From: Shewanella marinintestina
Lineage (GTDB): Bacteria > Pseudomonadota > Gammaproteobacteria > Enterobacterales > Shewanellaceae
Assembly (NCBI RefSeq): GCF_023283845.1
Contig: NZ_JAKILC010000004.1
Span: 1-64,000 of the forward strand
DNA length: 64,000 nt
Direction: 5' to 3'
Part shown: in pieces, positions 33,927-47,300 of the stretch
Layout of the letters: every line of letters starts with the position of its first letter
Position numbering within the stretch: the stretch's first letter is position 1
Translations under genes and position numbers: made by a program
Notes under the pieces: model-generated
The model's database searches: none
Told to the model about the DNA's origin: nothing
The model's input: the letters and a program-made list of their open reading frames with translations, nothing else

Positions 33927-35075
33927 TTATGACTTAAGATCAGAGTAAGTTAGCCATTGACGTCGGCCCATTTCAAGCACTATGCCTGTTGCTAAACCAG
34001 CAGCGGTATTAACCAGTAAGCAAATCGCTGCCGTTGATAAAATCACAAAAATACAGAAAGGTTTACCATCGATAAATCGCTGTGACCATGCTAATTGCGT
34101 ACCCGCAATGGCCAGTAAACTACCTAAAACGGCCAGCGGGATAAGTGATAGCACGCCTGCGATACCTTGCCCCCAGAACGCAGCTATCAGTAAGCAACTG
34201 CTACCGAAAATTGTTGGCGCTAGCCAAGTTCGCGCGCCAAAGTGATGCTGCACAGCAAGGCCGCCCGCACCGTGACACATAGCGGTAGCGCCAAAAGGTG
34301 CTAGCAATAAATTAGCCCAGCCTGAGCTGGTGGCAAAGCGCTTAGGGGCAAAGGCCGCATCACCATCTTCTGGGAACTTCTGTTTTGCCATGGCTGAGGT
34401 GGCAATAACGGCATTGGTTAGTGTTAGCGCGAGTTGCGGTAGCACTAATAAGCCTGCCGCTGAGGTCCATTCATCAAGGCTTGGCCAAATAAATTGCCAA
34501 GGGGTTGATACTGATAGATCAAAGCTAGGTGCTGTGCCGCTATTAAGTTGCCAAACTATACCCAACACAATGACTAATGGCATCGTTAAATAACGCATCG
34601 GCAAGAACTTACTGGCAAATAACGCAATGAAAGCAATAAGACCCACAAGCCAAGTTTGACTCATCATCTGACCGCCCATCCAAATAAGCTGCAAACCAAT
34701 GGCTAATTGAATACCGATGCTGATGGCGGGGGATAACTGCTTGGCCATCCAAGTAATGGCGCCGCTGTAGGCCAGCACAAGTAAAATTAGCCCCATTAAC
34801 ATGCCACTGGCTTGTAACATGCCTGGAGTTAACCCTTGCGCAATCACTAAAGCGGTGATCACCTTCATCGGTTGCACAGGAATAGGGCGGCGATAATAGA
34901 ACGCGGTAAATAGGGCAAATAGACCAAAGCCCATAAATATCCCTTGTGGGGAGAAATGATTAAGGGCGATTAAACCTAGCGCGAGGGGAAGAAAGGTACC
35001 TAGATCGGCAAAAGCGCCGCTAAACTCTCCTGAATACTGGTTAACACTATCAAATTTATTGGTCTTACATCTCAT
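33927..35075 (-). CDS. MOT1-like putative sulfate/molybdate transporter
   Basis: A 382-residue membrane protein with about ten to eleven transmembrane segments. It has the two MOT1 signatures, GEFSGAFADLGTFLP near residue 16 and RPIPVQPMK near 62-70, and a later AMCHGAGGLAVQHHFGART block. MOT1 relatives import molybdate or sulfate in plants and some bacteria; direct evidence for bacterial substrates is limited, so the substrate stays open. It is a single gene downstream of the giant secretion operon on the same strand, separated by 266 bp. Confidence 0.85.
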   Translation of the reverse strand: MRCKTNKFDSVNQYSGEFSGAFADLGTFLPLALGLIALNHFSPQGIFMGFGLFALFTAFYYRRPIPVQPMKVITALVIAQGLTPGMLQASGMLMGLILLVLAYSGAITWMAKQLSPAISIGIQLAIGLQLIWMGGQMMSQTWLVGLIAFIALFASKFLPMRYLTMPLVIVLGIVWQLNSGTAPSFDLSVSTPWQFIWPSLDEWTSAAGLLVLPQLALTLTNAVIATSAMAKQKFPEDGDAAFAPKRFATSSGWANLLLAPFGATAMCHGAGGLAVQHHFGARTWLAPTIFGSSCLLIAAFWGQGIAGVLSLIPLAVLGSLLAIAGTQLAWSQRFIDGKPFCIFVILSTAAICLLVNTAAGLATGIVLEMGRRQWLTYSDLKS

Positions 35076-35267
35076 ATAGCTTGCCGTGGGAAAAGAACGC
35101 TTTAACTATCGCAAGAATGATGCCAGTTTTAATGCCGAAAATGGGGAGCAAAATGCTGTTAAGACGGCAATAGTCCAATCGAGTTGAGACAAGTTGGCTC
35201 CCGCTTTTATTTTAAATGGTCAATTGGTCTAATATTCGTAATAACTGAATTTGACGAGATCTATTTT

Positions 35268-35323
35268 GCTAGTAGATTGTAAAGTATAAATAGAGCAAAC
35301 TTTATACTTTACAATGAGCTAGC
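35268..35323. repeat. Long hairpin after the giant-protein gene
   Basis: A perfect 15-bp inverted repeat, ATTGTAAAGTATAAA (35276-35290) and TTTATACTTTACAAT (35301-35315) with a 10-nt loop, is extended by an outer GCTAG/CTAGC pair across a 3-by-3 internal loop. It is 19 bp beyond the stop codon at 35342 and could protect or terminate the operon transcript, though no T tract follows on the minus strand. Confidence 0.75.
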
Positions 35324-35341
35324 TATCATTTCCCTGCTTTT

Positions 35342-38300
35342 TTAAAGTTGGTTATGCATATCGTTTAGTGCCTGATGCAACAAGTCATCATCACTAACCT
35401 GATCGTGGTGAGTATTATCTATGTTGTCATCGAGTGTTGTTAAGTCGAGCGTTTGGTGTTTATGTTCGTCATCGAGAAGTGGGTTTTCAAAAGCATCTGC
35501 CTGAGTCACATCTAACATATCTACATTGATATCACTGCTGTTTAGCACTTCGAGCGCAAGCTCTTCGGTTGCAGGTTTGTCAATAGAGGGCTCGATATCT
35601 TGGTGAGCAACGCCCACCATGTTGAGATAGTGGTCTATTGGCGCGCATGCTTGATTACTGGCTATAGGCTGTAACTCGTCAAGGCTCTGTTGGTCTGTAT
35701 CATTATGCGCCTCGGTGTATGCGCTGCTGTCTGCTTGCGGGGTTGTATTGAGCTCATTGTCTTGCAGAGTATTTTCTTGATCAAGCTGGCTGGAGCTATC
35801 AGGCGTATCCTCTCGATATGAAGCTGTATCATCTACAACAATCAAATCATCGACACTGACTGTTCGCGCAGAGTCTATTGGTTCATCATGCATGACTGGG
35901 GCCGGTGGAGGCGGAGGAGGTGCTTGATGACCAATGACGGGAGTGACCGTCATATCAAGCACTTCAGAGCCTAAAGTGAGCTTGCCACTGTGGCCAGGAC
36001 CATGGCTCAAGATGCTGACCTGAACATGCATGACCACATCGTCGTGATGTGAGCCCTGCAAGGCGACTTCAAACCTGTCTTCATGCACGCCAACATTCTG
36101 AGCACTACCATGAGGTCCTGTATGGGTATTTCCATGTTCTTGATAACTTAATTGTCCAGTCTTAGGGTCAATCGTTAGGGTGCCCCATTGACTGGTATAA
36201 GAGGTTTGATAATGGCCGTTGACTAAGATTTTCCAGCCTTGTTCAGCTATAGGTACAGGAGTTTGACCGGGAATAACTGTTGGTACGCCTAATGAAGCAC
36301 CAATGTGGTGACTGCCTGGTGGTGCTGTGACAACGATTGGATCTGGTTTCGCACTTGCAGCCATGCTTAAGGCAGAGTTCACATTGCCGTGCTCATCAGT
36401 CATTATGGCTTTGACTATGCTACTAGGTGTGACTTCGAGCTGAATTCCGTGGACTAAGCTGCTTGCATCGAGTATGTGGTCAACTCCGTTAATGTTTAAG
36501 TGTTCTCCCATCTTGGCATCTGCCGCAGCATGCACTGTCGCGGTAATGGTTCCAGCATGTCCTTGAGCAATTTCAGTTTTACTATAAAGATTGTCGCTAC
36601 CAGGAGATTCGAAGCTAATACTCGGCCTTCCTACTTGAGTGTCGGTATCATAGTGCAAAGTTTGGGTTGCATGAGCGGTATTTCTTACGTTATCAGTGGT
36701 GGTGACAGAGGCTGATATAGATGATTTTGAGGCTAATTCGCTGCCAGCAACGGCTATACTGTAGTGTCCTTGCTGATTGACTTGGCCACTGTATTGATTG
36801 CCATTAAGAGTGAGTGTCACTGTGTCACCAGTATGATAATCGCCTGTGACGCTACCAGTGATATCAATATTGGTTTGGCTCTCATGAGCATTAATTACAT
36901 TATCGGCGGTAATTGGGTTAATGATGATAGCGGCACTTGCTTGGGTATCGATAGCAAACGCTTGGGTGCCAGTAGTGGCTGAACCTAGATTGCCAGCACT
37001 GTCTGTGGTGATAACGGTGGCTTCAATCGAATGAACGGGTGATTGCCCGTTAACTGCGCTGTTATGAATATTTGGATTGATTAAGGTTTGAGCCGGAACA
37101 GAAATGCTGTAATGACCACTGGCATCAACTACGGCAGTTAAACTACTTATTGTGGCGCCATTGATACTTAAGCTCACTATATCGCCAACATTGAAATCAC
37201 CACTCACCGTACCCGTTATATCAATGTTTTGTGCCGATTCAGCCAAGTTAATAACGTTGTCGGCAGTGACACCATCTACGCTGATATGTGGAATAGGCCT
37301 TTGGGTATCAACAATCAAGTTGGTTGAGATCTCAGGGGTTGCGTTGCCGGCAAGATCCACTGAACCGATTTTGATCGGGTGGTTGCCATCGGCGCTGAAG
37401 TACCTTTGATGATCGCCTGCACTGACTGTTAAGCTCCATGTGCCGTCACTGTGTATACTCGCTTCGCGGAAGTGGTTGTTGCCAAAGTCAATGTAGACTC
37501 GATCTCCTGCTGCGATATTGGAGGTCGTTCCTGTGATCACTAACGGTTGGTTATTCTCTAGCGCATTCAGTGCATTATCTGCTGAAATTGGGTTAACCGA
37601 AACTGTACCTGGGGTGGTGTCTAAGGTGAAACTAAAATGCGTCGCAGCAGACTGATTGCCTGCAATGTCTGTTTGCCTGACGAGTAAATTATTTACCCCT
37701 TCACTTGGATTAAACACCGTACTCCAGCTGTGGCCACTATCTGTGGAATATTCAATCTTAGCGCCTGCTTCACTTTGAATGGATAGCCGCGGATCTCTGG
37801 TGATCAGGTCTGCACTCGGATTGAACTCGCCACTGGTATCGTTACGCAGCGCAACAGTGGGGGCATTGACCTGGTTGTCTAAGGTAAAGCTCATTGATGT
37901 GCTAGCAGATACGTTACCAGCACTGTCGGTTTGCCGCACTGTTACTGTGTTGGTGCCTGCAATAGGGGTAAAACTTTGACTCCAATGTGTGCCATTGTCA
38001 GTTGAATATTCAAGCGTTGCCCCAGCCTCTTGGCCACTAATGGTTAATGCACCGTCGTTGGTAATTAAGTCCCCCGATTGGCCGCTATCTTGGGTCAAGC
38101 TGAGGCCGAGTTTCGCAACAATGATATCGGCACTCGGTGCCACGGCACTGGTTAGATTAGAGTGGTTGCCGACCGAGTCGACCATACTTGCGGTGATAGT
38201 GGCTGCAGGAGCAACTTCAATATCGACCTGACCAGCAAGAAACTCAGCGTTGGTAATGCTATGAGCGACACCATTAATGACTAAGGAGCTTGATGAAGAG

Positions 38301-41300
38301 GCATCACTGGGCAGGTGAATACTTGCTGTGATGGTATGGGCTGCGCCCGCAGCAACTTCAGCGGCATTGTAGATATTATCGCCACCAGCACTTTCGAAAG
38401 TAATGCTGGGGGGGTTAGCGTGTGTATCTACCGAGAAATGATCGTAATTGCCAGTGTATCCTGATGGTGTTTGGTTACCAGCGTTATCGGTTGCTTGAAT
38501 AAAGGCGGTATAAGCGCCATCGGGTAGGTTCGTTGCATCAACACTGTAGCCACCTTTGCCGTCTAAAGTCGCGTGCAAAGTCTCGATAATATGGCTACCT
38601 TGCTTGATAACAATATCAACCTTAGCGGTATCTAAACTTACAGTACCACTGAAGGTGGGTTGATGAGTGGTTTCTGTTTTGAGGTTTACTTTGCTGATTG
38701 TTGGCGCGCTGTAGTCGACCTCAATTGCAAGTTGTTCTCGGCTTTGATTACCTGCGTTATCGGTTGCCACTATGCTTAGCGTATGTAGGCCTTCGCTAAG
38801 TTTATTGGTGTTAAATTGATACTGGCCATTGGCATTACTGTTGCCGGAAGCCAGGATGTTACCGTGCTCATCAGTAACATTGATACTGGCATTGGCCTCA
38901 GCAATACCAGTAAAAATCGGACTGTGGATGTTGGTGAGGTTATCTGTATTTGAAGCCCCTGAATCTGAGTGAGTGGCTAAATCAATTGTTGGCGTTGCAG
39001 TACTGCTATCGATATTGATATCAAGTACAGGTGATACAACTGGTAATACCGATGAAGGGGCAAGCGCTTTGGCAGACAAGCTGTGGCTGCCGTCTGTTAG
39101 CGTTGCCAAGGTGGCGGTGAAATTGCCGTTAGTATCAGATATCGCGTGGCCTACAGGATTATTGCCGTCATAAATCGTTACTTTAGAGAAAGGAATATCG
39201 GTATGGCCGCTAATATCTGGTGTGGTATCCGAGGTTAAGTTGTCATTATCGCTGCTGCCAGTATCACTGCTTGCATTGAGATCAATACTGACATGATTGG
39301 TTGGCGGTGTTGCCACTATATGACCCGTGGGGAGCTGGCTAGTAATTATTGGCTGATTCGGGATTGTGCTGGTTATTACAATATTGCCAGTTGAGGTGTT
39401 GGATACCGTTGCTTGAGGGTTGAAGCTGATAAATTGGCTGGTAACGCCGCCGTGGTTATCGCTAACCTGTACCTCAAAAATATCGATACCTGAGTAGGTC
39501 GCAGTTGCGCTGTTATAGCTCATATGTGCCACAGAATGATTCGGCGTATACAAGTAAGCTCCTGTTTGCGTATCGACGCTTAAGCTACCAAAGGCACCTG
39601 TGGTTAATGGCGCACTAAACGTCAGGATATCGCCAGTATCAACATCGGTTGCCACTAAACTACCTTGTGTATGGCTGGTTTGGTGGATTGTCAGCGTTGG
39701 TAAGTCGTTTACCGCCGTAACATTCAGGGTGGCACTGTGGGGCGCAGAGTCTTGGTGCCCATCGTTTACCGTGTAACTAAAGTGAGCATCACCATTAAAA
39801 TTGCTCGCAGGTTTAAAGGTTAGTGCGCCTATGTCGCTGGAACTGATCGTTTGCCCTTGAGTAACAATTTGGCCATTTAACATCAAGCTACCGGCAGTTG
39901 GGTCGGGTAACTGAGTAATAGTGAGGTGAGCTAGGGGATCATGATCGCTATCTTGGTAACCAAAACTAGCAACGGAAAACTGAAAGTCTGTGTCCTCGTT
40001 TGTGCTGGCCCTTAGGTTTTGCACACTCGGCTGGTGGTTGGCATTGATATGAATATTTAAGGTGTTTTGGCTCTCGTCCTGATAGTCACCATGGGTATCC
40101 ACTATCCGATAAATGAATTCCGGTACGTCGCCACTAAAGTTAGCATCTGGGGTAAATTGATAGTCACCATTGCTGGCAATATGGATTTGACCAACACCTG
40201 TGATCGACACATCTTGGCCCGTATGAACCGTAATGTAATGATGGGTTTGCGGATCTTGAAACTGCACATCTTGCAGAATAAGCGCAGAGCCATCATCTAT
40301 GTCAGTTGCACCTTGAAGTAAGTTACCACTGACAGGGCCGCTATATTGATCTGAGTTGGCACTGAAACTATGAATAACCGGTTTATCACTGGTGCCGCTG
40401 ATAACCACTTGTGCCTGTTGGCTAGAGAGGTGTGCGTGACTGCCACTGCCTTCTTGTAGCTGGTAATTGACCCAGATTTTGTGCTGGGCGCCATTGGCTA
40501 AATGATCGTAACTTGAATGGGCGGGATCAACTTCGAGTGTGTGTCCATCGGCAGCTAAGCTAAAGCCCGCTGGTATTTGGCTAGTAAAATTGACGCCGTC
40601 TGTAGAGTATTGCAACTGGCTAATTTGGTTACCTTGAATACCGGCATAAAGATCTAACCCTTGGGTTGCGCCCGCCTCTTGCAGTTGCAGGGTCGGGGTG
40701 TCGCTATGACCGTTAATGGTAATTGCAATAGTCTTACTAGCTGTGCCATCGGGCGAGGTAACCGTTATCGAGTCTGTTAATTGCTGCCCTGCGTTCAACA
40801 TATTCACAAGGGGGGAGGCGTTATTGAGTGCGTAATGCCAGCTGCCATCTTCATCAACTGCGAGCTGACCATATTGACCATTGAATAGGGTATTGGCTGC
40901 AAATTTGTCTTCGCCAGTATCAGGATCCACTAACGTTAATTGGCCCGAAATTGTGCTGGTGGCTGAATCTTCAGTAATTGAAGCACTGACTGTGGACTGT
41001 GTTTGTCCATCAATGTTGGCTGCATCATTGACAGGAGTTATATGCAGAGTATTAGTCACTTTGGCTGAATCAGCACGGCCGTCGTTAACTGTGTAGGAGA
41101 AGTTAACATCGCCATTAAAGTTATGTGCGGGTACAAATTGTAGTTTGCTGATGTCGCCTGTAGCAATGACTTGATTGGCATGAATTGCTTGGCCATCGAG
41201 TACAAATAGACCTTGAGCGGGATCGGGTAAGTCTGTTATCGAAATAGAATGTAGCGTATCTTTGCTATCCACATCAGCAAATCCAAACTGACTGGCCTGC

Positions 41301-44300
41301 ATTTGGTAATGAACATCTTCAGTGCCGTGGGCAAGAGTTTGCACGTTAATGGTTGGCGCATCGTTGGTTCCGACTACATCAATGGTAATGTTGTGGGTAT
41401 CACCGCCTCTTGAACGAACTTGATAAGTGACTTGTACCGTTTCCCCCTCCGCGAGATGATTTAAATTGGCATTTGGCACTGAGTATGTCCAATCACCCGC
41501 GCGGCCAATGCTCAAGTTACCACCGAACGGATCACTCACTGCATGAACATTGCGACTAGCAACAAATTCACTTTCATTTGCATCTGGATCAGTAACATTT
41601 AATACCCCTGAAACTGCAACACTTTGATCTGCATCTCCCTGAACATGTCGATCTTCTTTTATTGAGTCACTATCGTTACCGCTGAAAGTGGCGCTATCTG
41701 CTACTGCTGTTAGTGTGCTGATGGCGCCAGTGTGGGTAATACCTCCATGGGCATCTTTTACGTCATAACTAAAATGGACTTGGCCGTTGTAGTCTTTTTC
41801 TGGTGTAAAGGTGTAGGTACCATCTTGGTTATCTTGAATTGAACCGTGATCAACATGCAGATTGCTAATGGTGAGTTTACCTGCATCGTTGGCATCCACG
41901 TCTACTGTGTTTGCTAATAGCTCTGCAGCTGATAAGGTTTGGGCTAGGTCTTCTTTGCCACTGTTAAGTTGTACTTCTGAAGAGCAATAAGGGCGGTCAT
42001 TATCACCATGAATAGTAATAATAATATCGTGTGTGGTGCCATCTGCTGACTTTACGGTGACAGTATCAGTTAATGACTCACCTTGCCCCAGATGATCAAT
42101 CGCTCTCCCTGTTGCATCTTGGCCGATGGAAACGTAGTAGCTCCAGTCTCCGTTATCTTGAAGTATCACATGACCGTGAGTGCCGTAATAAGTGCCTGTT
42201 TGGGCATGGCTTTCCCCCGTATCTGCATCAACGATTGCTAGGTGGCCGTCAGTATGGATTTCATCGTTCCACAGTTTCCCTATGTTTCCGTGCTTGTGGT
42301 CAGGTGAGCGATCATCAACACTGCCGCCAGAAATACTGCCATCAGCAGCGGTGTAATAGTGGCCTTCATGCACATCTCCTGTACTAACACCTGTTATTGA
42401 AGCGGAATTGTTTACGCCAGTGATTGTAATTGTCAGATCTTGAGTACTGCTGGCATTGTGTTCATCTTTTACGGTGACAGGAATCGTGAGCGTTTTTGTC
42501 GCCCCTGCGGCTAGAGACTGATAACTTGCATGACTAGGGTCAAAGCTATAGCTTCCATCAGAGTTAAATATAAGCCCATCGATTCTTGGGGCTGAGTAAT
42601 GAAGTTGCGCACCCGTATCAATATCTTGGCCGACCATCTGTCCCTGTAATAGAGTGCCGCCTTCAACAACTGTATGCGATTGTGCCGCAATCGTTGGCTT
42701 ATCATTGGTTCCGTGTACCGTGAGCTCTATGGTGTGGGTTGTACCATCGGCAGAGCGAATAACCGCTGAATCTTGTTTGGTCTCTCCTGCGGCGAGATTC
42801 TGAATATTGCGATTATCTAAGGTGTAAGTGTAGTGGCCATCCCGCATTAGCAGTATGTGCCCACCTAGCTTGGTGTCGTAACCTATGCCTTGGTAAGTTT
42901 GCGACCCGATATTGGGGTCAAACGAGCCTTCACCTTTATCAGGATCTTGAATATTTAACTTACCATCATAGTGCAGGTTATAGTGTGTATCGATATAACC
43001 ACGATCTTCGGTGACACCTCTAGCGTCAAGGTTTGCTTGAGCGTCGCTAATCACCGCCTTATCGTCAGTGCCGTTAATGGTTACACTAATCTTCTGTTCG
43101 GTACCATCAATAGAGTGTACCAGTAGGGTATCGGTGAGTGACTCACCCGTTTTAAGCCCTTGAATACTGGCCTGCGAGTTATCGGCAGTATAAGTCCAAT
43201 GACCAAGATTGTTGATTGATAGCGTGCCGAATTGACCTTGTAGTGACTCAGCAGTGAATTGCGCTTGGCCATTGTCTAAATCGGTGACGCTGAGTGCGCC
43301 ATCGACACGAAGTTGCCCTGAATGAACATCTTTATCTTCGGTGAGGGTTGCAGTACTGGTGCCAGAAATCACAGCCTTGTCGTCACTGCCGTTAATGGTC
43401 ACCGTGATTTTCTGCTCGGTACCGTCAACTGAGTGAACCAGCAGGGTGTCGGTGAGCGATTCACCTGTCTTCAGGCCTTGAATGCTGGCCTGCGAGTTAT
43501 CGGCAGTATAAGTCCAGTGACCAAGATTGTTGATTGATAGCGTGCCGAATTGACCTTGTAGTGACTCCGCACTGAACTGCGCTTGGCCATTGTCTAAATC
43601 GGTGACGCTGAGTGCGCCATCAACACGAAGTTGCCCTGAATAAACACCTTTATCTTCGGTAATATTTGCCGTCGAGGTCCCTGCGAACACTGCTTTATCA
43701 TCAGTGCCATTGATGGTTACGGTAATCTTTTGCTCGGTACCATCAATAGAATGCACCAATACTGTATCAGTGAGCGATTCACCTGTCTTAAGGCCTTGAA
43801 TACTGGCCTGCGAGTTATCTGCCGTATAAGTCCAGTGACCAAGATTGTTGATTGATAGCGTGCCGAATTGACCTTGCAATGACTCCGCACTGAACTGCGC
43901 TTGGCCATTGTCTAAATCGGTAACGCTGAGTGCGCCATCAACACGAAGTTGTCCTGAATGAACACCTTTATCTTCTGTCAGAGAGGCGGTTGATGTGCCC
44001 GCACTGCTTGTGGACGAGATATGTGCTTTATCATCAGTGCCATTGATGGTTACGGTAATCTTTTGCTCAGTACCATCGACGGAGTGCACCAATACTGTAT
44101 CAGTGAGTGACTCACCCGTTTTTAGCCCTTGAATACTGGCCTGCGAGTTATCTGCAGTATAAGTCCAGTAACCAAGATTGTTGATTGATAGCGTGCCGAA
44201 TTGACCTTGTAGTGACTCAGCAGTGAATTGCGCTTGACCATTGTCTAAATCGGTGACGCTGAGTGCGCCATCAACACGAAGTTGCCCTGAATGAACACCT

Positions 44301-47300
44301 TTATCTTCTGTCAGAGAGGCGGTTGATGTGCCTGCACTGCTTGTGGACGAGATATGTGCTTTATCATCAGTGCCATTGATGGTTACGGTAATCTTTTGCT
44401 CAGTACCATCGACGGAGTGCACCAATACTGTATCAGTGAGTGACTCACCCGTTTTTAGCCCTTGAATACTAGCCTGCGAGTTATCGGCAGTATAAGTCCA
44501 GTGACCAAGATTGTTGATTGATAGCGTGCCGAATTGGCCTTGCAGTGACTCAGCAGTGAATTGCGCTTGACCGTTATCGGTATCAAGGACGTTAAGTGCA
44601 CCATCGACTCTCAGTTGGCTGCCATGAACGTCTTTATCTTCGGTAAGATTTGCCGTCGAGGTCCCCGCGATCACTGCTTTATCATCAGTGCCATTGATGG
44701 TTACGGTAATTTTTTGCTCGGTACCATCAACGGAATGCACCAATACTGTATCAGTGAGTGACTCACCCGTTTTTAGCCCTTGAATACTAGCCTGCGAGTT
44801 ATCGGCAGTATAAGTCCAGTGACCAAGATTGTTGATTGATAGCGTGCCGAATTGACCTTGTAGTGACTCCGCACTGAATTGCGCTTGGCCGTTATCGGCA
44901 TCGATGACGTTGAGTGCGCCATCGACACGAAGTTGTCCTGAATGAACATCTTTATCTTCGGTGAGGGTTGCAGTACTGGTGCCAGAAATCACAGCCTTAT
45001 CGTCAGTGCCGTTAATGGTTACACTAATCTTCTGTTCGGTACCATCGATAGAGTGTACCAGTAGGGTATCAGTGAGTGACTCACCCGTTTTTAGCCCTTG
45101 AATACTGGCCTGCGAGTTGTCGGCAGTATAAGTCCAGTGACCAAGATTGTTGATTGATAGCGTGCCGAATTGACCTTGCAATGACTCCGCACTGAACTGC
45201 GCTTGGCCATTGTCTAAATCGGTGACGCTGAGTGCGCCATCAACACGAAGTTGCCCTGAATGAACACTTTTATCTTCTGTCAGAGAGGCGGTTGATGTGC
45301 CCGCACTGCTTGTGGACGAGATATGTGCTTTATCATCAGTGCCATTAATCGTGACAGTGATCTTTTGCTCAGTGCCATCAACGGAGTGCACTAGCAGGGT
45401 GTCGGTGAGCGATTCACCCGTTTTTAGCCCTTGAATATTGGCCTGCGAGTTATCGGCAGTATAAGTCCAGTGACCAAGATTGTTGATTGATAACGTGCCG
45501 AATTGACCTTGCAGTGACTCAGCACTGAACTGGGCTTGGCCATTGTCTAAATCGGTGACGCTGAGTGCGCCATCAACACGAAGTTGCCCTGAATGAACGT
45601 CTTTATCTTCGGTAAGATTTGCCGTCGAGGTCCCTGCGATCACTGCTTTATCATCAGTGCCATTGATGGTTACTGTAATCTTTTGCTCAGTACCATCGAC
45701 TGAGTGCACCAATACTGTATCAGTGAGCGACTCACCCGTTTTAAGGCCTTGAATGTTGGCCTGTGAGTTATCTGCAGTATAAGTCCAGTGACCAAGATTG
45801 TTGATTGATAACGTGCCGAACAGGCCTTGCAATGACTCCGCATTGAACTGGGCTTGGCCTGCATCAGGATCGGTGATGCTTAGCTGCCCGCTAGCATGCA
45901 ATGAACCCAAATTATCTAAGTTCTTGTCCTCAGTGACAGTTGAGCTGTTAACGCCTTGGAGCTGTGCAGTTTGGTTACTGCCTGTAATATCGATAGTGAC
46001 AAGCTGACTCACGCTTTGCCCTGAGCTGTCGGTAACCTTGACAATAAATTGCTCTGAGGCTTTATCACCTTCATTTAGTGCTTGGGTATTAGCTGATTGA
46101 TTATCAAGTTGATAATTCCATTGGCCTGTTTGTGCGTCGATAACGAGTTGGCCAAATTGGCCTTGGCTCTGGGTTACACTCCAAGCTGCTGTGTCATTGT
46201 GATCAGGATCAGTAGCAAGTAACTGACCAGAAGCGCTATCGATGCTGCCCATTTCATTTAACGACGCATGATGAATACCTGAAATAGCGGGCAGATCATT
46301 ACTTCCTTCAATAGCAACAGCAATAACACTGTTAACTTGATGGCCTTCAGTATCTGTCGCGGTAACAACAAACTGTTCAGTCTGTTGCTCTCCTGCAGAT
46401 AACGAGTTTGTTGAGTTTAAGGCATTGTTGAGACTGTAGTGCCACTGCCCCGTTTTTCCGTCAAGAATGAGTTCGCCAAATTGGCCTTGGGTTTGATGGC
46501 TTGACCAAGTAATCGATTGGCTATTATCGCCATGAGCCACTAATGTTCCTTGAGCGGTATCGACAGACGAATCCTCTTTAACTTGTTGAATTTGTTGTTG
46601 ACCATCGATAGTTAATGGCTTTTCATTAGTGCCAGTGCCAGTGCCAGTGCCAGTGCCAGTGCCAGTGCCAGTGCCAGTGCCAGTGCCAGTGCCAGTGCCA
46701 GTGCCAGTGCCAGTGCCAGTGCCAGTGCCAGTGCCAGTACCAGTACCTGTACTTGTGCCAGTACCTGTGCCTGTGCCAGTACCAGTACCTGTGCCAGTAC
46801 CTGTGCCAGTACCTGTGCCAGTACCTGTAGGTAAGGGCGCAGTTGTTGCCGTGGTACTTGGTAAAATATCGGGTGTGTGTGACGGCGTGCTAGTTGTCGG
46901 CTGAGAATGATGCAGTTTTAAGGTAACAGTAAAATGCGGTTGCTGATATTCATTGCCACTAAGCGTCAGTGCTTGTTCTAAGTTTGTGAGTGCTGGCGCT
47001 TGGGCGTTTTGATAGTGGAAATTAGCCCCTGAACCCAAGCCTGTTGTTTCGCTCGATCCCGTTGGTCGTGCAGCTTTATTGGCAGCGGTTTGCTCTGTAG
47101 GCGAGGTTTGAGTTTCTGCAGCATTTTCGGGCTCAGTAACACTGCTTGTTTCTGCTGCAGTGCTACTGTTGTCGAGAGCCGTTAACGCCTGATTGCCTTG
47201 TTTAAGATTTTCCGCTGGATCTATGACATTCGCGGTACTAGAACCATCAAGCGCATCTGTTGAGGCCGTCGATTGACTGGACCATGACTTATCGGCAACC

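Noticed and set aside
42073..42387. Plus-strand open frame of 104 codons inside the giant gene
   Set aside because: It lies wholly opposite a well-supported coding region with recognisable domains and shows no family of its own.
43061..45945. Regular spacing of near-identical units as a possible CRISPR array
   Set aside because: Units are 318-333 bp, in frame, and encode VCBS domains; there are no short repeats with unique spacers and no cas genes.
46629..46904. Plus-strand frame coding for a long Pro-Val repeat
   Set aside because: It is the antisense reading of the Gly-Thr hexamer tract in the giant gene, not a separate gene.
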